NCBI RefSeq assembly: GCF_023757625.1
Contig: NZ_JALGBZ010000006.1
Location: 1 to 64,000 of the forward strand
DNA: 64,000 bases
Source of the DNA: Halomonas sp. S3-1-1
Lineage (GTDB): Bacteria; Pseudomonadota; Gammaproteobacteria; Pseudomonadales; Halomonadaceae
Direction: 5' to 3'
A program made the translations under genes and the position numbers. Shown piece by piece: positions 50,226 to 57,899 of this stretch. Below the pieces are notes generated by a model. That model was not told the DNA's origin. It searched no databases and saw only the letters and a list, made by a program, of their open reading frames with translations. Each line of letters starts with the position of its first letter. Position 1 is the first letter of the stretch.

Positions 50226-50443
50226 ATCGTTATGTTCCCTGCGCCCTTTGCCAAGAAAAGCCGCACAGTCTACCGAAAGCCCCAAACCGATGCGAGCCGG
50301 TAGTGCGCCGCTCATGAGTGCGGGCAAGCCCGCCATTATGTTGTCACTCACTGTCTAGCAAGCTTCAGGCCATCCATTAACCGTTCGGTCAAACCCGGCC
50401 TTCGATACGACCACTCTATTGCGCGCCCTGAGCCACTACGGCC

Positions 50444-51064
50444 TTACGTCCGCGCTGCCAGCACCCGCTCGACGGTTTCGACGATCACCTGGGTTTGCGG
50501 GTCGATTTCGATGTTCACCCAAGACCCCGGCAGGCGCTCACCCAATACCGTGCGCTCAAGGGTTTCGGGAATCAGGTTGACGCTGAACTCGACGCGGTCG
50601 CCGGCCGGACGCACGTCGCCCACGGTGAGACTGATACCGTCGACGCCGATATAGCCCTTCTCGAAGACGAAACGGCCAAGCGCTACGGGCAGCGAAAACC
50701 AGAGTCGGCGGTTATTGGGCGCTTCATCGATGGCGACCACATCCGCCATGCTAATGATGTGGCCGGACATCGAATGACCGCCAATCTCATCACCAAAGCG
50801 CGCGGCGCGCTCTATATTAACGCAGTCGCCCACCTCGAGCGCACCAAGATTGGTCAGCCTGAGCGTCTCGCGCATCAGATCGAAGCTGACCCGCTCGCCG
50901 TCGATCGCGGTCACGGTCAAACACACGCCGTTGTGCGATACCGATGCCCCGAGTTCGAGCCCCTCATTGAGCGGCGCTTCGAGCGTTACCACGTGGGTTC
51001 GAAACTCCTCGAGCTCGCGCACTTCGACCACGCGAGCGACTCCCTGCACGATACCTGTAAACAT
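50444..51064 (-). CDS. ribE: riboflavin synthase (alpha subunit)
   Basis: This 206-residue enzyme dismutates two lumazines to riboflavin. It contains two similar lumazine-binding halves. MFTGIVQGVARV opens the first (SVSHNGVCLTV, GGHSMSGHI), and the second has GIDGISLTV-like YIGVDGISLTV and NLIPETLERT. The ATG at 51064 has GGGGAG upstream. I see no FMN riboswitch before it; a 7-base-stem hairpin (51083-51102) lies in its leader. Confidence 0.95.
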   Translation of the reverse strand: MFTGIVQGVARVVEVRELEEFRTHVVTLEAPLNEGLELGASVSHNGVCLTVTAIDGERVSFDLMRETLRLTNLGALEVGDCVNIERAARFGDEIGGHSMSGHIISMADVVAIDEAPNNRRLWFSLPVALGRFVFEKGYIGVDGISLTVGDVRPAGDRVEFSVNLIPETLERTVLGERLPGSWVNIEIDPQTQVIVETVERVLAART

Positions 51065-51270
51065 CACTCCCCCTGATTGGCGCCCGACCATCAAGGGTCG
51101 GGATCAAAGCGTCATTATCGCTTTTTAAGCCGGCAAGGCCAAAGTGCGATTGCATCGATTGTTGGCGATAGCGTCCTTTCTCCAGAATGCGCGATAAAGG
51201 CACTCAAAACGCTTGTCGGTGCGTCGATCGCAACCGATTTTGTCGGTCATCGCCCGGTACCCGGTCTACA

Positions 51271-51299
51271 TTGACAACCTGTCGGGGCCTATTTAGACT
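51271..51299 (+). promoter_or_regulatory. sigma-70 promoter of the metNIQ leader
   Basis: TTGACA (51271-51276), a 17-base spacer and TAGACT (51294-51299). Transcription should begin near 51306, about twelve bases before the riboswitch P1 stem. Confidence 0.8.
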
Positions 51300-51317
51300 T
51301 TCGCCGCAACGACGATA

Positions 51318-51383
51318 GACGCCGATTTATACCCGGATTGCGGGCGTCCACCAGCCAACGGCGGTGAAGTGCAGCTAAAAGGG
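51318..51383 (+). promoter_or_regulatory. SAM-II riboswitch upstream of metNIQ
   Basis: P1 is GACGCC (51318-51323) with GGCGTC (51343-51348). Its loop carries GATTTA, CCCG and ATTGC in the same order and spacing as the SAM-II aptamer. Downstream, GTGA and GCAGCTAAAAGGG (51371-51383) match the conserved 3' strand that forms the P2 pseudoknot. An extra hairpin (CACCAGCC/GGCGGTG, 51349-51366) sits in the joining loop. SAM-II elements normally repress methionine genes when S-adenosylmethionine is high. A terminator follows at 51401, suggesting transcriptional control. Confidence 0.85.
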
Positions 51384-51400
51384 AGTGTCCAGCGTTGATG

Positions 51401-51426
51401 GCCACCCGTCCGGGGTGGCTTTTTTG
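51401..51426 (+). terminator. Rho-independent terminator between the SAM-II aptamer and metN
   Basis: GCCACCC (51401-51407) pairs with GGGTGGC (51413-51419) and is followed by TTTTTT. It starts 18 bases after the aptamer and ends 50 bases before the metN ATG, as expected for an expression platform. Confidence 0.85.
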
Positions 51427-51475
51427 TTTTAGCCCCGCCCCTTCCCGTCTTCGGCCTCACGTAAAGGCAGACGCC

Positions 51476-52519
51476 ATGATCGAACTTAGTAACGTCAGTA
51501 AAACCTTTGGCAGCGGACCCCGCGCGGTCCACGCCCTCAAAAACGTCAATCTCACCGTTCCCAAGGGCGCCATTCACGGCGTGATCGGGCTTTCCGGCGC
51601 CGGCAAATCGACGCTGATTCGCTGCGTCAACCTGCTCGAGCGCCCCAGCGAAGGCCGCGTTTCGCTCGATGGCCGCGAGATTACCACGCTCAATCGGCGC
51701 GAGCTCAACCGGACCCGCCACCGCATCGGCATGATTTTTCAGCACTTCAACCTGCTGACCACGCGCACGGTCTTCGACAACGTCGCCTTGCCGCTGGAGC
51801 TGATGGGCCAAAAGCGCGCCGATATCAAAGCCCGCGTGACGCCGCTTTTGGACATGGTGGGTCTGGCCGATAAGGCTCGCATGTACCCCGCCCAACTCTC
51901 CGGCGGCCAGAAGCAGCGCGTGGCGATCGCCCGAGCGCTTGCGAGCAACCCCCAGGTACTTTTGTGCGACGAGGCGACATCGGCGCTCGACCCGCAAACC
52001 ACCAGCTCGATTCTCGAGCTTCTGCGCGACATCAACCAAACGCTCGGCATCACGATTTTGCTGATCACCCACGAGATGGAGGTGGTGAAGTCGATCTGCC
52101 ACCGGGTCAGCCTGATTTCCGGCGGCGAGCTGGTCGAGGACGCCGACGTCGGCGACTTCTTCACCGCCCCAACTACCCAGCTCGGGCGCGAGTTTCTCAA
52201 CGACTTCTTGCAGCTCAGCCCACCCAAGGAGCTGATCGCCAGGCTCTCCGACACCCAGGGGCCGCAGAGCCATCCGGTCGTGCGACTGACATTCTCGGGT
52301 GATGCGGTTTCCACGCCGCTCATTTCACGCCTCGCCCGCGAGTGCAGCGTCGACGTCAGTATTCTGCAGGCCAAGGTCGAATCCATTCAGGAGCGCACGC
52401 TAGGGCTGATGATCGCCGAGCTTTTAGGAAGCCCCGAGCAGACCCAGCAAGCCATGGCGTATCTTCAGGCGCATCAACTACAGGTAGAGGTACTAGGCTA
52501 TGTCCAGCGCGATGTTTGA
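51476..52519 (+). CDS. metN: methionine ABC transporter ATP-binding protein MetN
   Basis: This 347-residue ATPase has Walker A GLSGAGKST (Lys44), Q-loop IFQHFNLL, signature LSGGQKQR and Walker B VLLCDEATSALDP. A C-terminal NIL domain (about 265-345) senses cytoplasmic methionine for transinhibition. The ATG at 51476 is chosen by homology; the frame extends through the terminator upstream and that part is not coding. It overlaps metI by 20 bases. Confidence 0.96.
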   Translation: MIELSNVSKTFGSGPRAVHALKNVNLTVPKGAIHGVIGLSGAGKSTLIRCVNLLERPSEGRVSLDGREITTLNRRELNRTRHRIGMIFQHFNLLTTRTVFDNVALPLELMGQKRADIKARVTPLLDMVGLADKARMYPAQLSGGQKQRVAIARALASNPQVLLCDEATSALDPQTTSSILELLRDINQTLGITILLITHEMEVVKSICHRVSLISGGELVEDADVGDFFTAPTTQLGREFLNDFLQLSPPKELIARLSDTQGPQSHPVVRLTFSGDAVSTPLISRLARECSVDVSILQAKVESIQERTLGLMIAELLGSPEQTQQAMAYLQAHQLQVEVLGYVQRDV

Positions 52520-53153
52520 TCTTGTTCTGCAGGCCACCCTCGATACGCTCTATATGGTCGCGGTCTCCGGGGTCATCGCCACGCTTTTAGGCCTGCCGCT
52601 GGGCGTGCTGCTCTACGTGACCCGCCCGCGCCAGATACTGGCAATGCCGGTACTCAACCAGGTGTTGAGCCTTGTCACCAACATCGGCCGCTCGATTCCA
52701 TTCATCATTTTGATGGTCGCCATCATTCCTTTCACGCGGATGCTGGTGGGCACTTCGATCGGCATCAACGCCGCCTCGGTGCCGCTGACCATCGCGGCGA
52801 TCCCGTTCGTGGCACGCCTGATCGAAGGCGCACTCAACGAAATCTCACCTGGGCTGGTCGAATCTGCCCAGGCGATGGGCGCCACGCCCTGGCAGATCAT
52901 CTGCAAGGTGCTGATCCCCGAGGCGCGCGGCGGCATCATCACTGGTCTCACCATTACCGTGGTGACGCTGGTGAGCTACTCCGCCATGGCCGGCGCGGTC
53001 GGCGGCGGCGGGCTGGGGGATTTGGGCATTCGCTACGGCTACAATCGCTTCAACCCCACCATCATGCTGATCACGGTGGTGGTGCTGGTGGTCATGGTGC
53101 AGGGCTTTCAGAGTCTGGGCGACTATCTGGTGCGCAAGAGCGACCGTAAATAA
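52500..53153 (+). CDS. metI: methionine ABC transporter permease MetI
   Basis: This 217-residue permease has five predicted helices. The EAA loop is ALNEISPGLVESAQAMGATPWQII. It forms the inner-membrane channel with MetN. The start overlaps the metN end and is preceded by GAGG at nine bases. Confidence 0.96.
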   Translation: MSSAMFDLVLQATLDTLYMVAVSGVIATLLGLPLGVLLYVTRPRQILAMPVLNQVLSLVTNIGRSIPFIILMVAIIPFTRMLVGTSIGINAASVPLTIAAIPFVARLIEGALNEISPGLVESAQAMGATPWQIICKVLIPEARGGIITGLTITVVTLVSYSAMAGAVGGGGLGDLGIRYGYNRFNPTIMLITVVVLVVMVQGFQSLGDYLVRKSDRK

Positions 53154-53165
53154 CGGGCTGTAAAT

Positions 53166-53204
53166 AGCACTTTGAAACAGCACTTTTAAACAGCACCTTG
53201 AAAT
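53166..53204 (+). repeat. three tandem 13-base repeats between metI and metQ
   Basis: AGCACTTTGAAAC, AGCACTTTTAAAC and AGCACCTTGAAAT follow each other without gaps just after the metI stop. They lie about 55 bases before a TATAAT hexamer (53260-53265). Purpose unknown; a regulator-binding array or replication slippage are both possible. Confidence 0.6.
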
Positions 53205-53259
53205 CCGCCGGCGCGGCACATATATAACTCGAAAGCATTATGGGCCGGCTTTTTATTGC

Positions 53260-53265
53260 TATAAT
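53260..53265 (+). promoter_or_regulatory. possible extra promoter -10 before metQ
   Basis: A perfect TATAAT lies 45 bases before the metQ start. The best -35 candidate (TTATGG, 53238-53243) is poor, so this is weak. Extra expression of the binding protein relative to MetNI would make sense. Confidence 0.35.
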
Positions 53266-53310
53266 ACCGGTCACGTCGACACCGATACGACCATTCACAG
53301 GAGAGACATC

Positions 53311-54105
53311 ATGCAAAAGCAGCTACTCGGCGGTTTGACCGCGCTGGCCCTGGCAATCAACGTTGCCCATGCAGAAGAAGCCAAAAGCATCAAGATGGGT
53401 ACCGTGGCCGGCCCGGAAACCGAAGTGATGCAGGTCGCCGCGCGCATCGCCAAGGAAGAGTACAACCTGGACGTCGAAATCGTCGAGTTCACCGATTTCG
53501 TCACCCCGAACGTGGCGCTGGCCGATGGCAGCCTCGACGCCAACGCCTACCAACACGAGCCCTACCTGGAAACGATGAACAGCGACCGCGGCTACGATCT
53601 GGTCGCCGCCGGCTACACCTTCGTCTACCCGATCGGCGCCTACTCGGAGAAGTACGATAGCCTAGACGAGCTGCCGGACGGTGCCCAGATCGCGCTGCCC
53701 AACGATCCGACCAACGAAGGTCGCGCGCTGATCCTGATGCATAACGAAGGCCTGATCACGCTCAACGATCCGGAAAACCTGGAAGCGACGCCGATCGACA
53801 TCGCCGAAAACCCGCGCGACTTCCGCTTCCGCGAGATCGAAGCCGCCCAGCTGCCGCGCATCCTGCCGGACGTCGACATGGCGTTCATCAACAACACGTT
53901 CGCCCAGCCGGCAGGCCTTAACCTGGACGACGCGCTAGTGCGTGAAGGCGCAGAGTCGCCCTACGTCAACCTGATCGCGGTACGCAGCGGCGACGAAGAG
54001 CGCGAGGAGATCCAGCAGATCGTCGATGCCTACCAGCGCGACGAAGTGATCGAAAAAGCCGAGGAGCTCTTCCAGGGCGGTGCGGTACCCGGCTGGACCG
54101 AGTAA
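53311..54105 (+). CDS. metQ: methionine-binding protein MetQ family
   Basis: This 264-residue NlpA/MetQ-type binding protein has a signal peptide ending AHA|EE near residue 21. KMGTVAGPETEVMQVA, LADGSLDANAYQHEPYL and NDPTNEGRALIL are family motifs. Unlike E. coli MetQ it has no Cys in a lipobox, so it should be a soluble periplasmic protein cut by signal peptidase I. AGGAGAG lies before the ATG. A terminator follows. Confidence 0.94.
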   Translation: MQKQLLGGLTALALAINVAHAEEAKSIKMGTVAGPETEVMQVAARIAKEEYNLDVEIVEFTDFVTPNVALADGSLDANAYQHEPYLETMNSDRGYDLVAAGYTFVYPIGAYSEKYDSLDELPDGAQIALPNDPTNEGRALILMHNEGLITLNDPENLEATPIDIAENPRDFRFREIEAAQLPRILPDVDMAFINNTFAQPAGLNLDDALVREGAESPYVNLIAVRSGDEEREEIQQIVDAYQRDEVIEKAEELFQGGAVPGWTE

Positions 54106-54147
54106 CGCTTATCTCAAGGCGCCCGGCGACATCGCCGGGTCTGACAG

Positions 54148-54172
54148 GCCGGCCCTATGGCCGGCTTTTCTG
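54148..54172 (+). terminator. terminator after metQ
   Basis: A 7-base stem GCCGGCC/GGCCGGC with a CTAT loop is followed by TTTTCTGTTT. It sits between the metQ stop and the fRMsr start, so the latter may depend on read-through or its own promoter. Confidence 0.75.
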
Positions 54173-54195
54173 TTTCTGGTTCTTACGAGGTGACC

Positions 54196-54711
54196 ATGTC
54201 TAACGCTGAAGCAACGCCAAACGCTGGAACCATGCCAAACGTCGACTACGCCCTTTTGAATCGCCAGCTCGAGGCGCTGCTCGATACGCGCGACTGGCTG
54301 ACCAACAGCGCCCAAACCAGCGCGTTTCTCATGCAGTCGCTCGCCTCTCTCAACTGGGTGGGCTTTTACCAGCAGCGCTCGCCACAGGTACTGCATCTGG
54401 GCGCTTTCCAGGGCAAACCCGCCTGTCATCCGATTCCTTTCGACAAGGGCGTATGCGGGGCGGCGGCGCGCACTCAAACGACTCAACGGGTCGACGACGT
54501 GCACGCCGTGGCCGATCATATCGCCTGCGACGCGGCTTCGAACGCGGAGCTGGTCGTCCCTATCGTGGTCGATGGCAAAGTGTGGGGCGTACTCGATATC
54601 GACAGCCCTGAGCCCGCGCGCTTTAGCCAGGAGGATCAGGCTGGCATCGAGGCGCTGGTCGCTACGTTCATTGCCCGCACCGACCTACACCTTCCCAGCG
54701 GCGTGGCTTGA
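54196..54711 (+). CDS. msrC: free-methionine-(R)-sulfoxide reductase (GAF domain)
   Basis: This 171-residue GAF-domain enzyme reduces free L-methionine-(R)-sulfoxide with thioredoxin. The three redox cysteines are Cys77 (FQGKPACHPI), Cys87 (FDKGVCGAAA) and Cys111 (HIACDAAS), matching E. coli MsrC. The ATG at 54196 has GAGGTGACC upstream. Its place after metNIQ makes sense: methionine sulfoxide taken up can be turned back to methionine. Confidence 0.93.
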   Translation: MSNAEATPNAGTMPNVDYALLNRQLEALLDTRDWLTNSAQTSAFLMQSLASLNWVGFYQQRSPQVLHLGAFQGKPACHPIPFDKGVCGAAARTQTTQRVDDVHAVADHIACDAASNAELVVPIVVDGKVWGVLDIDSPEPARFSQEDQAGIEALVATFIARTDLHLPSGVA

Positions 54712-54734
54712 CGGATTTATTTCTCGCAACGCAA

Positions 54735-54765
54735 AACGCCCCGACCTAAAGGCCGGGGCGTTTTT
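54735..54765. terminator. bidirectional terminator between msrC and the tRNA-Val genes
   Basis: ACGCCCCG and CGGGGCGT form the stem, with an A-run on the left and a T-run on the right. It can stop both the msrC transcript and the leftward tRNA transcript. Confidence 0.88.
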
Positions 54766-54771
54766 GAATTC

Positions 54772-54848
54772 TGGTAGGACCAGGCGGATTTGAACCGCCG
54801 ACCTCCACGATGTCAACGTGGCGCTCTAACCAACTGAGCTATGGTCCT
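54772..54848 (-). tRNA. tRNA-Val (anticodon GAC), second copy in the transcript
   Basis: On the minus strand the 77 bases form a full cloverleaf. The acceptor stem is AGGACCA/TGGTCCT, the D arm GCTCAGTTGGTTAGAGC, and the anticodon stem CCACG/CGTGG with loop TTGACAT (GAC). The T arm is GGCGGTTCAAATCCGCC. CCA is encoded at the 3' end. Confidence 0.97.
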
Positions 54849-54881
54849 TCAATAGCCACTGATCCACTGCTTAAGAGCAAA

Positions 54882-54958
54882 TGGTAGGACCAGGCGGATT
54901 TGAACCGCCGACCTCCACGATGTCAACGTGGCGCTCTAACCAACTGAGCTATGGTCCT
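54882..54958 (-). tRNA. tRNA-Val (anticodon GAC), first copy in the transcript
   Basis: Identical to the copy at 54772-54848 over all 77 bases, including the encoded CCA. The two are separated by 33 unrelated bases and are probably one transcript from the promoter at 54973-55000. Confidence 0.97.
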
Positions 54959-54972
54959 TCAGTGCGGTGCGT

Positions 54973-55000
54973 ATTCTATCTTTTCATGACGTAATTGCAA
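54973..55000 (-). promoter_or_regulatory. promoter of the tRNA-Val pair
   Basis: On the minus strand: -35 TTGCAA (54995-55000), 16-base spacer, -10 TAGAAT (54973-54978). The first tRNA begins about 15 bases downstream. Confidence 0.7.
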
Positions 55001-55125
55001 CCGTTTTTTTGTCGAACGCTTTTTTATAGAGTGTTGAAAAGAAAGTTCTCTTTTACATCGACACGTCTTTCGCGAGGCAGCTAAGCTTAGTCGTGTATTG
55101 TTTATCCCATGTTAAGGAGACTGAT

Positions 55126-56196
55126 TTGCCTGAGCTCTTGTTGGGCGGCATTTCGCTGCTCTTACTGCTGGTCACGGCGGTTCCGCACATTCGTCTTCGC
55201 TGGTGGCTCGTTCGCAGCTTCGAATTTCCCCGTGTTCAAATCGCCGTTGTCGCCCTACTGAACGCCCTGGCCGTTTATTTCCTGCTCGACCCCGGCCACT
55301 GGCGCTCCGTCGCCGGCATCTTCTCGCTAATCACCCTGTTCGTGCAGGTAGGCTACATACTGCCCTGGACGAAGCTCTGGCCCATCGAGGTTCAAAACGC
55401 TCAAAACCCGCCCGAAGATCAAACCCTCAAGCTTTTGGTCTCCAACGTGCTCACGCCCAATCGCAATGCCAAGGGCTTGATCGAGATGATCGAGGCAAAT
55501 CAGCCGGACATCGTGCTGACGCTGGAGTCGGATCAGTGGTGGGGCGATCAGCTCGACGCCGCGCTCAACGATAGGTGGCCGCACAGCGTTCGCATACCGC
55601 TGGACAATCTTTACGGCATGCACCTTTATTCGCGCCTGGAATTGACCGACACCGAAGTCAAATGGCTCATACAGGACGATATCCCGTCGGTACACACCTA
55701 TGTGACGCTCGACAGCGGCGCGCGAGTACGTCTCTACGCGGTTCACCCGCGCCCGCCGGCCCCCAGCGAAAGTGACAAGTCGCTATGGCGCGATGCCGAG
55801 CTTTTATGGGTTGGCAAACACATCCACGAAGACCCGAAACCCTCTCTGGTTGCGGGGGATCTCAACGACGTGGCCTGGTCGCGTACCACGCGGCGCTTCT
55901 GCCGCGTGGGCGGCATGCTCGACCCACGCCGCGGGCGCGGCATGTTCAGCACCTTCCACGCCAACTATCCGTTTATGCGCTGGCCGCTGGATCATATTTT
56001 CGTCACCGAGCACTTCACCCTGGTCGACATGCATCGCCTAGAAGGGTTTGGCTCGGATCACTTCCCGATTCTCGCCACCTTCTGCTACCGCCCCTCGCGT
56101 CAGGACGAGCAGCCGACACCGGATGCAAGCGAAGAGGAGCGTGAAGAGGCGAACGAGACGATCCAGGAGGGCAAGACGGAGAAACAGGAGAAGTAA
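55126..56196 (+). CDS. endonuclease/exonuclease/phosphatase family protein with N-terminal membrane helices
   Basis: This 356-residue protein has two to three N-terminal hydrophobic helices (residues about 5-90) and then an EEP domain. Motifs are LLVSNVLTPNRN, LESDQWW, LYSRLEL, AVHPRPPAP, VAGDLNDVAWS and GSDHFPILA, which hold the metal and catalytic residues. The last 30 residues are acidic and disordered-looking. The TTG at 55126 is chosen because AAGGAGA ends five bases upstream; the GTG at 55093 has no such site. The substrate (nucleic acid or phospholipid) is unknown. Confidence 0.87.
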   Translation: MPELLLGGISLLLLLVTAVPHIRLRWWLVRSFEFPRVQIAVVALLNALAVYFLLDPGHWRSVAGIFSLITLFVQVGYILPWTKLWPIEVQNAQNPPEDQTLKLLVSNVLTPNRNAKGLIEMIEANQPDIVLTLESDQWWGDQLDAALNDRWPHSVRIPLDNLYGMHLYSRLELTDTEVKWLIQDDIPSVHTYVTLDSGARVRLYAVHPRPPAPSESDKSLWRDAELLWVGKHIHEDPKPSLVAGDLNDVAWSRTTRRFCRVGGMLDPRRGRGMFSTFHANYPFMRWPLDHIFVTEHFTLVDMHRLEGFGSDHFPILATFCYRPSRQDEQPTPDASEEEREEANETIQEGKTEKQEK

Positions 56197-56214
56197 CCCG
56201 CCCTGCCCGTTCGC

Positions 56215-57591
56215 TTACTCCGGAACGCCGCCCTTGGTCAGCACGGCAGGATCCAAAAGGCGCTCGAGCGTTTCGCGATCCAGATCGGTTTCTTCTTCAG
56301 CCACATCGATGATCGGCCGCCCCGCCTGGTACGCCTTCTTGGCGACCGCGGCGGCGGCGTTGTAGCCGATGGTGCTGTTGAGCGCGGTTACGAGGATAGG
56401 ATTTCGCGCCAGCGGCTCCTGGAGATGATCCTCGCGCACTTTGAAGGTGGCGATAGCGCGGGTGGCCAGAAGGCTGGCGGTATTGCTCATCAGCGTGATG
56501 GCGCTTAGAAGATTCGAAGCCACCAGCGGCAACATGACGTTGAGCTGGAAGTTACCGCTTTGCCCGGCCACGGTAATGGCGCTATCGAGGCCGATCACCT
56601 GAGCGGCGGCCTGGGCGGCGGATTCGGGAATCACCGGATTCACCTTACCCGGCATGATAGAGCTGCCCGGCTGCAGCGCCTCGAGCTCGATCTCACCCAG
56701 CCCGGCCAGCGGCCCGGAGTTCATCCAGCGAAGGTCATTGGCGATCTTCATCACCACGCAGGCAAACCCCTTGAGCTGGCCGGAGAGTTCGACGGCGGCG
56801 TCCTGGCTCGAAAGGCTGGCGAAAAAGCTGTCGTTGGGCGTGAATGAAAGCCCGGTCTGGCGGCTGAGCTCTTCGGCCATCTTCTCGGCAAACCCTTCAG
56901 GGGCGTTGATTCCGGTGCCTACCGCGGTACCGCCCTGAGCCAGACGCTGCAGGCGGGTCATGGCGCTGTCGAAACGCTCGATGGCCTGACCGACCTGGCT
57001 CGACCACGCGCCAAGCTCTTGATCCATACGCAGCGGCATCGCGTCCATCAGATGGGTGCGCCCGGTCTTGACGACATCCTTGAGCTCCTCGGCGCGCTGG
57101 TCGATCGCATCGCGCAGGGTCAAAAGCGCCGGGCGAAGCGACTCCTTGACGGCGATTGCGGCGGCGACGTGGATGGCGCTGGGGATGACGTCGTTGCTCG
57201 ACTGGCCCATGTTGACGTGATCGTTGGGAGTGACCTCGACGCCTTCCCGCGAGGCAAGCGTTGCGAGCACTTCGTTGACGTTCATGTTGGTCGAGGTGCC
57301 GGAGCCGGTCTGGTAGACATCGATCGGGAACTGGTCGTCGTGCTCGCCGTCGATCACCGCCTGGGCGGCTTTTTCGATGGCGCGGGCGCGCGGCTCGTCG
57401 AGGTGCCCTAGAGCCAGGTTACTGCGCGCCGCAGCAAGCTTGATGCGGGCCACTGCATGTACGAAAGCGGTGGGCATCGGCGTATTCGATACCGGAAAGT
57501 TATTGATCGCCCGCTGGGTCTGAGCGCCATACAGCGCGCTTGCCGGTACCTCAAGCTCCCCCATGCTGTCGCGCTCGATACGTGTTTCCAT
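56215..57591 (-). CDS. fumC: class II fumarate hydratase
   Basis: This 458-residue iron-free fumarase interconverts fumarate and malate. Motifs are QTGSGTSTNMNVNEV, TGRTHLMDAMP (general base region) and the superfamily signature GSSIMPGKVNP with the catalytic serine. Class II enzymes resist oxidation, unlike the Fe-S type. It has its own upstream region shared with the divergent phasin gene. Confidence 0.96.
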   Translation of the reverse strand: METRIERDSMGELEVPASALYGAQTQRAINNFPVSNTPMPTAFVHAVARIKLAAARSNLALGHLDEPRARAIEKAAQAVIDGEHDDQFPIDVYQTGSGTSTNMNVNEVLATLASREGVEVTPNDHVNMGQSSNDVIPSAIHVAAAIAVKESLRPALLTLRDAIDQRAEELKDVVKTGRTHLMDAMPLRMDQELGAWSSQVGQAIERFDSAMTRLQRLAQGGTAVGTGINAPEGFAEKMAEELSRQTGLSFTPNDSFFASLSSQDAAVELSGQLKGFACVVMKIANDLRWMNSGPLAGLGEIELEALQPGSSIMPGKVNPVIPESAAQAAAQVIGLDSAITVAGQSGNFQLNVMLPLVASNLLSAITLMSNTASLLATRAIATFKVREDHLQEPLARNPILVTALNSTIGYNAAAAVAKKAYQAGRPIIDVAEEETDLDRETLERLLDPAVLTKGGVPE

Positions 57592-57899
57592 ACGTTTTCT
57601 CCTTTAAAGCGAGCCGCTCGTTCGGCCGCCGTTGACGCGTTTAGCAAACTACCCACTTTACCCTAGCCACTGGATCGGCTATCGACAACGTCGAGCCGCC
57701 CCTTAGCGCCAATCGAGCATTCAAATGAACCGTACACATGCTGCCCACTACGCCACTATATTGCAGCGCACAAAAACGATTGCTATGCTGCATAGCAGCA
57801 AAAAGGCAGGCAGCGGGATAAAACCTGATGCGATACGAGCGAGGACACGGCCTCAAGGACGGGGCTTGCTCTCGTCACTCGACTTCAAGGAGAAACACC
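57592..57899. other. divergent fumC-phasin intergenic region
   Basis: These 308 bases hold no credible gene. They contain the candidate phasin promoter (57761-57789) with an overlapping palindrome (57781-57799). I see no clear fumC promoter. Confidence 0.5.
57761..57799 (+). promoter_or_regulatory. phasin promoter overlapped by a PhaR-like palindrome
   Basis: TTGCAG (57761-57766), 17 bases and TATGCT (57784-57789) make a plausible promoter. The -10 lies inside the palindrome TGCTATGC-T-GCATAGCA (57781-57797). This includes CTGC-ATA-GCAG (57788-57798), the CTGC-N3-GCAG form described for the PHB-responsive repressor PhaR in Paracoccus. Binding here would block the promoter. Confidence 0.5.

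Noticed and set aside
49134-50303. 389-codon rightward open frame opposite the purine permease
   Set aside because: Antisense to an unmistakable NCS2 permease; low-complexity H/R/Q composition.
50226-51102. Possible FMN riboswitch before ribE or purine riboswitch before the NCS2 permease
   Set aside because: The conserved aptamer cores are absent; only a simple 7-base hairpin is seen before ribE.
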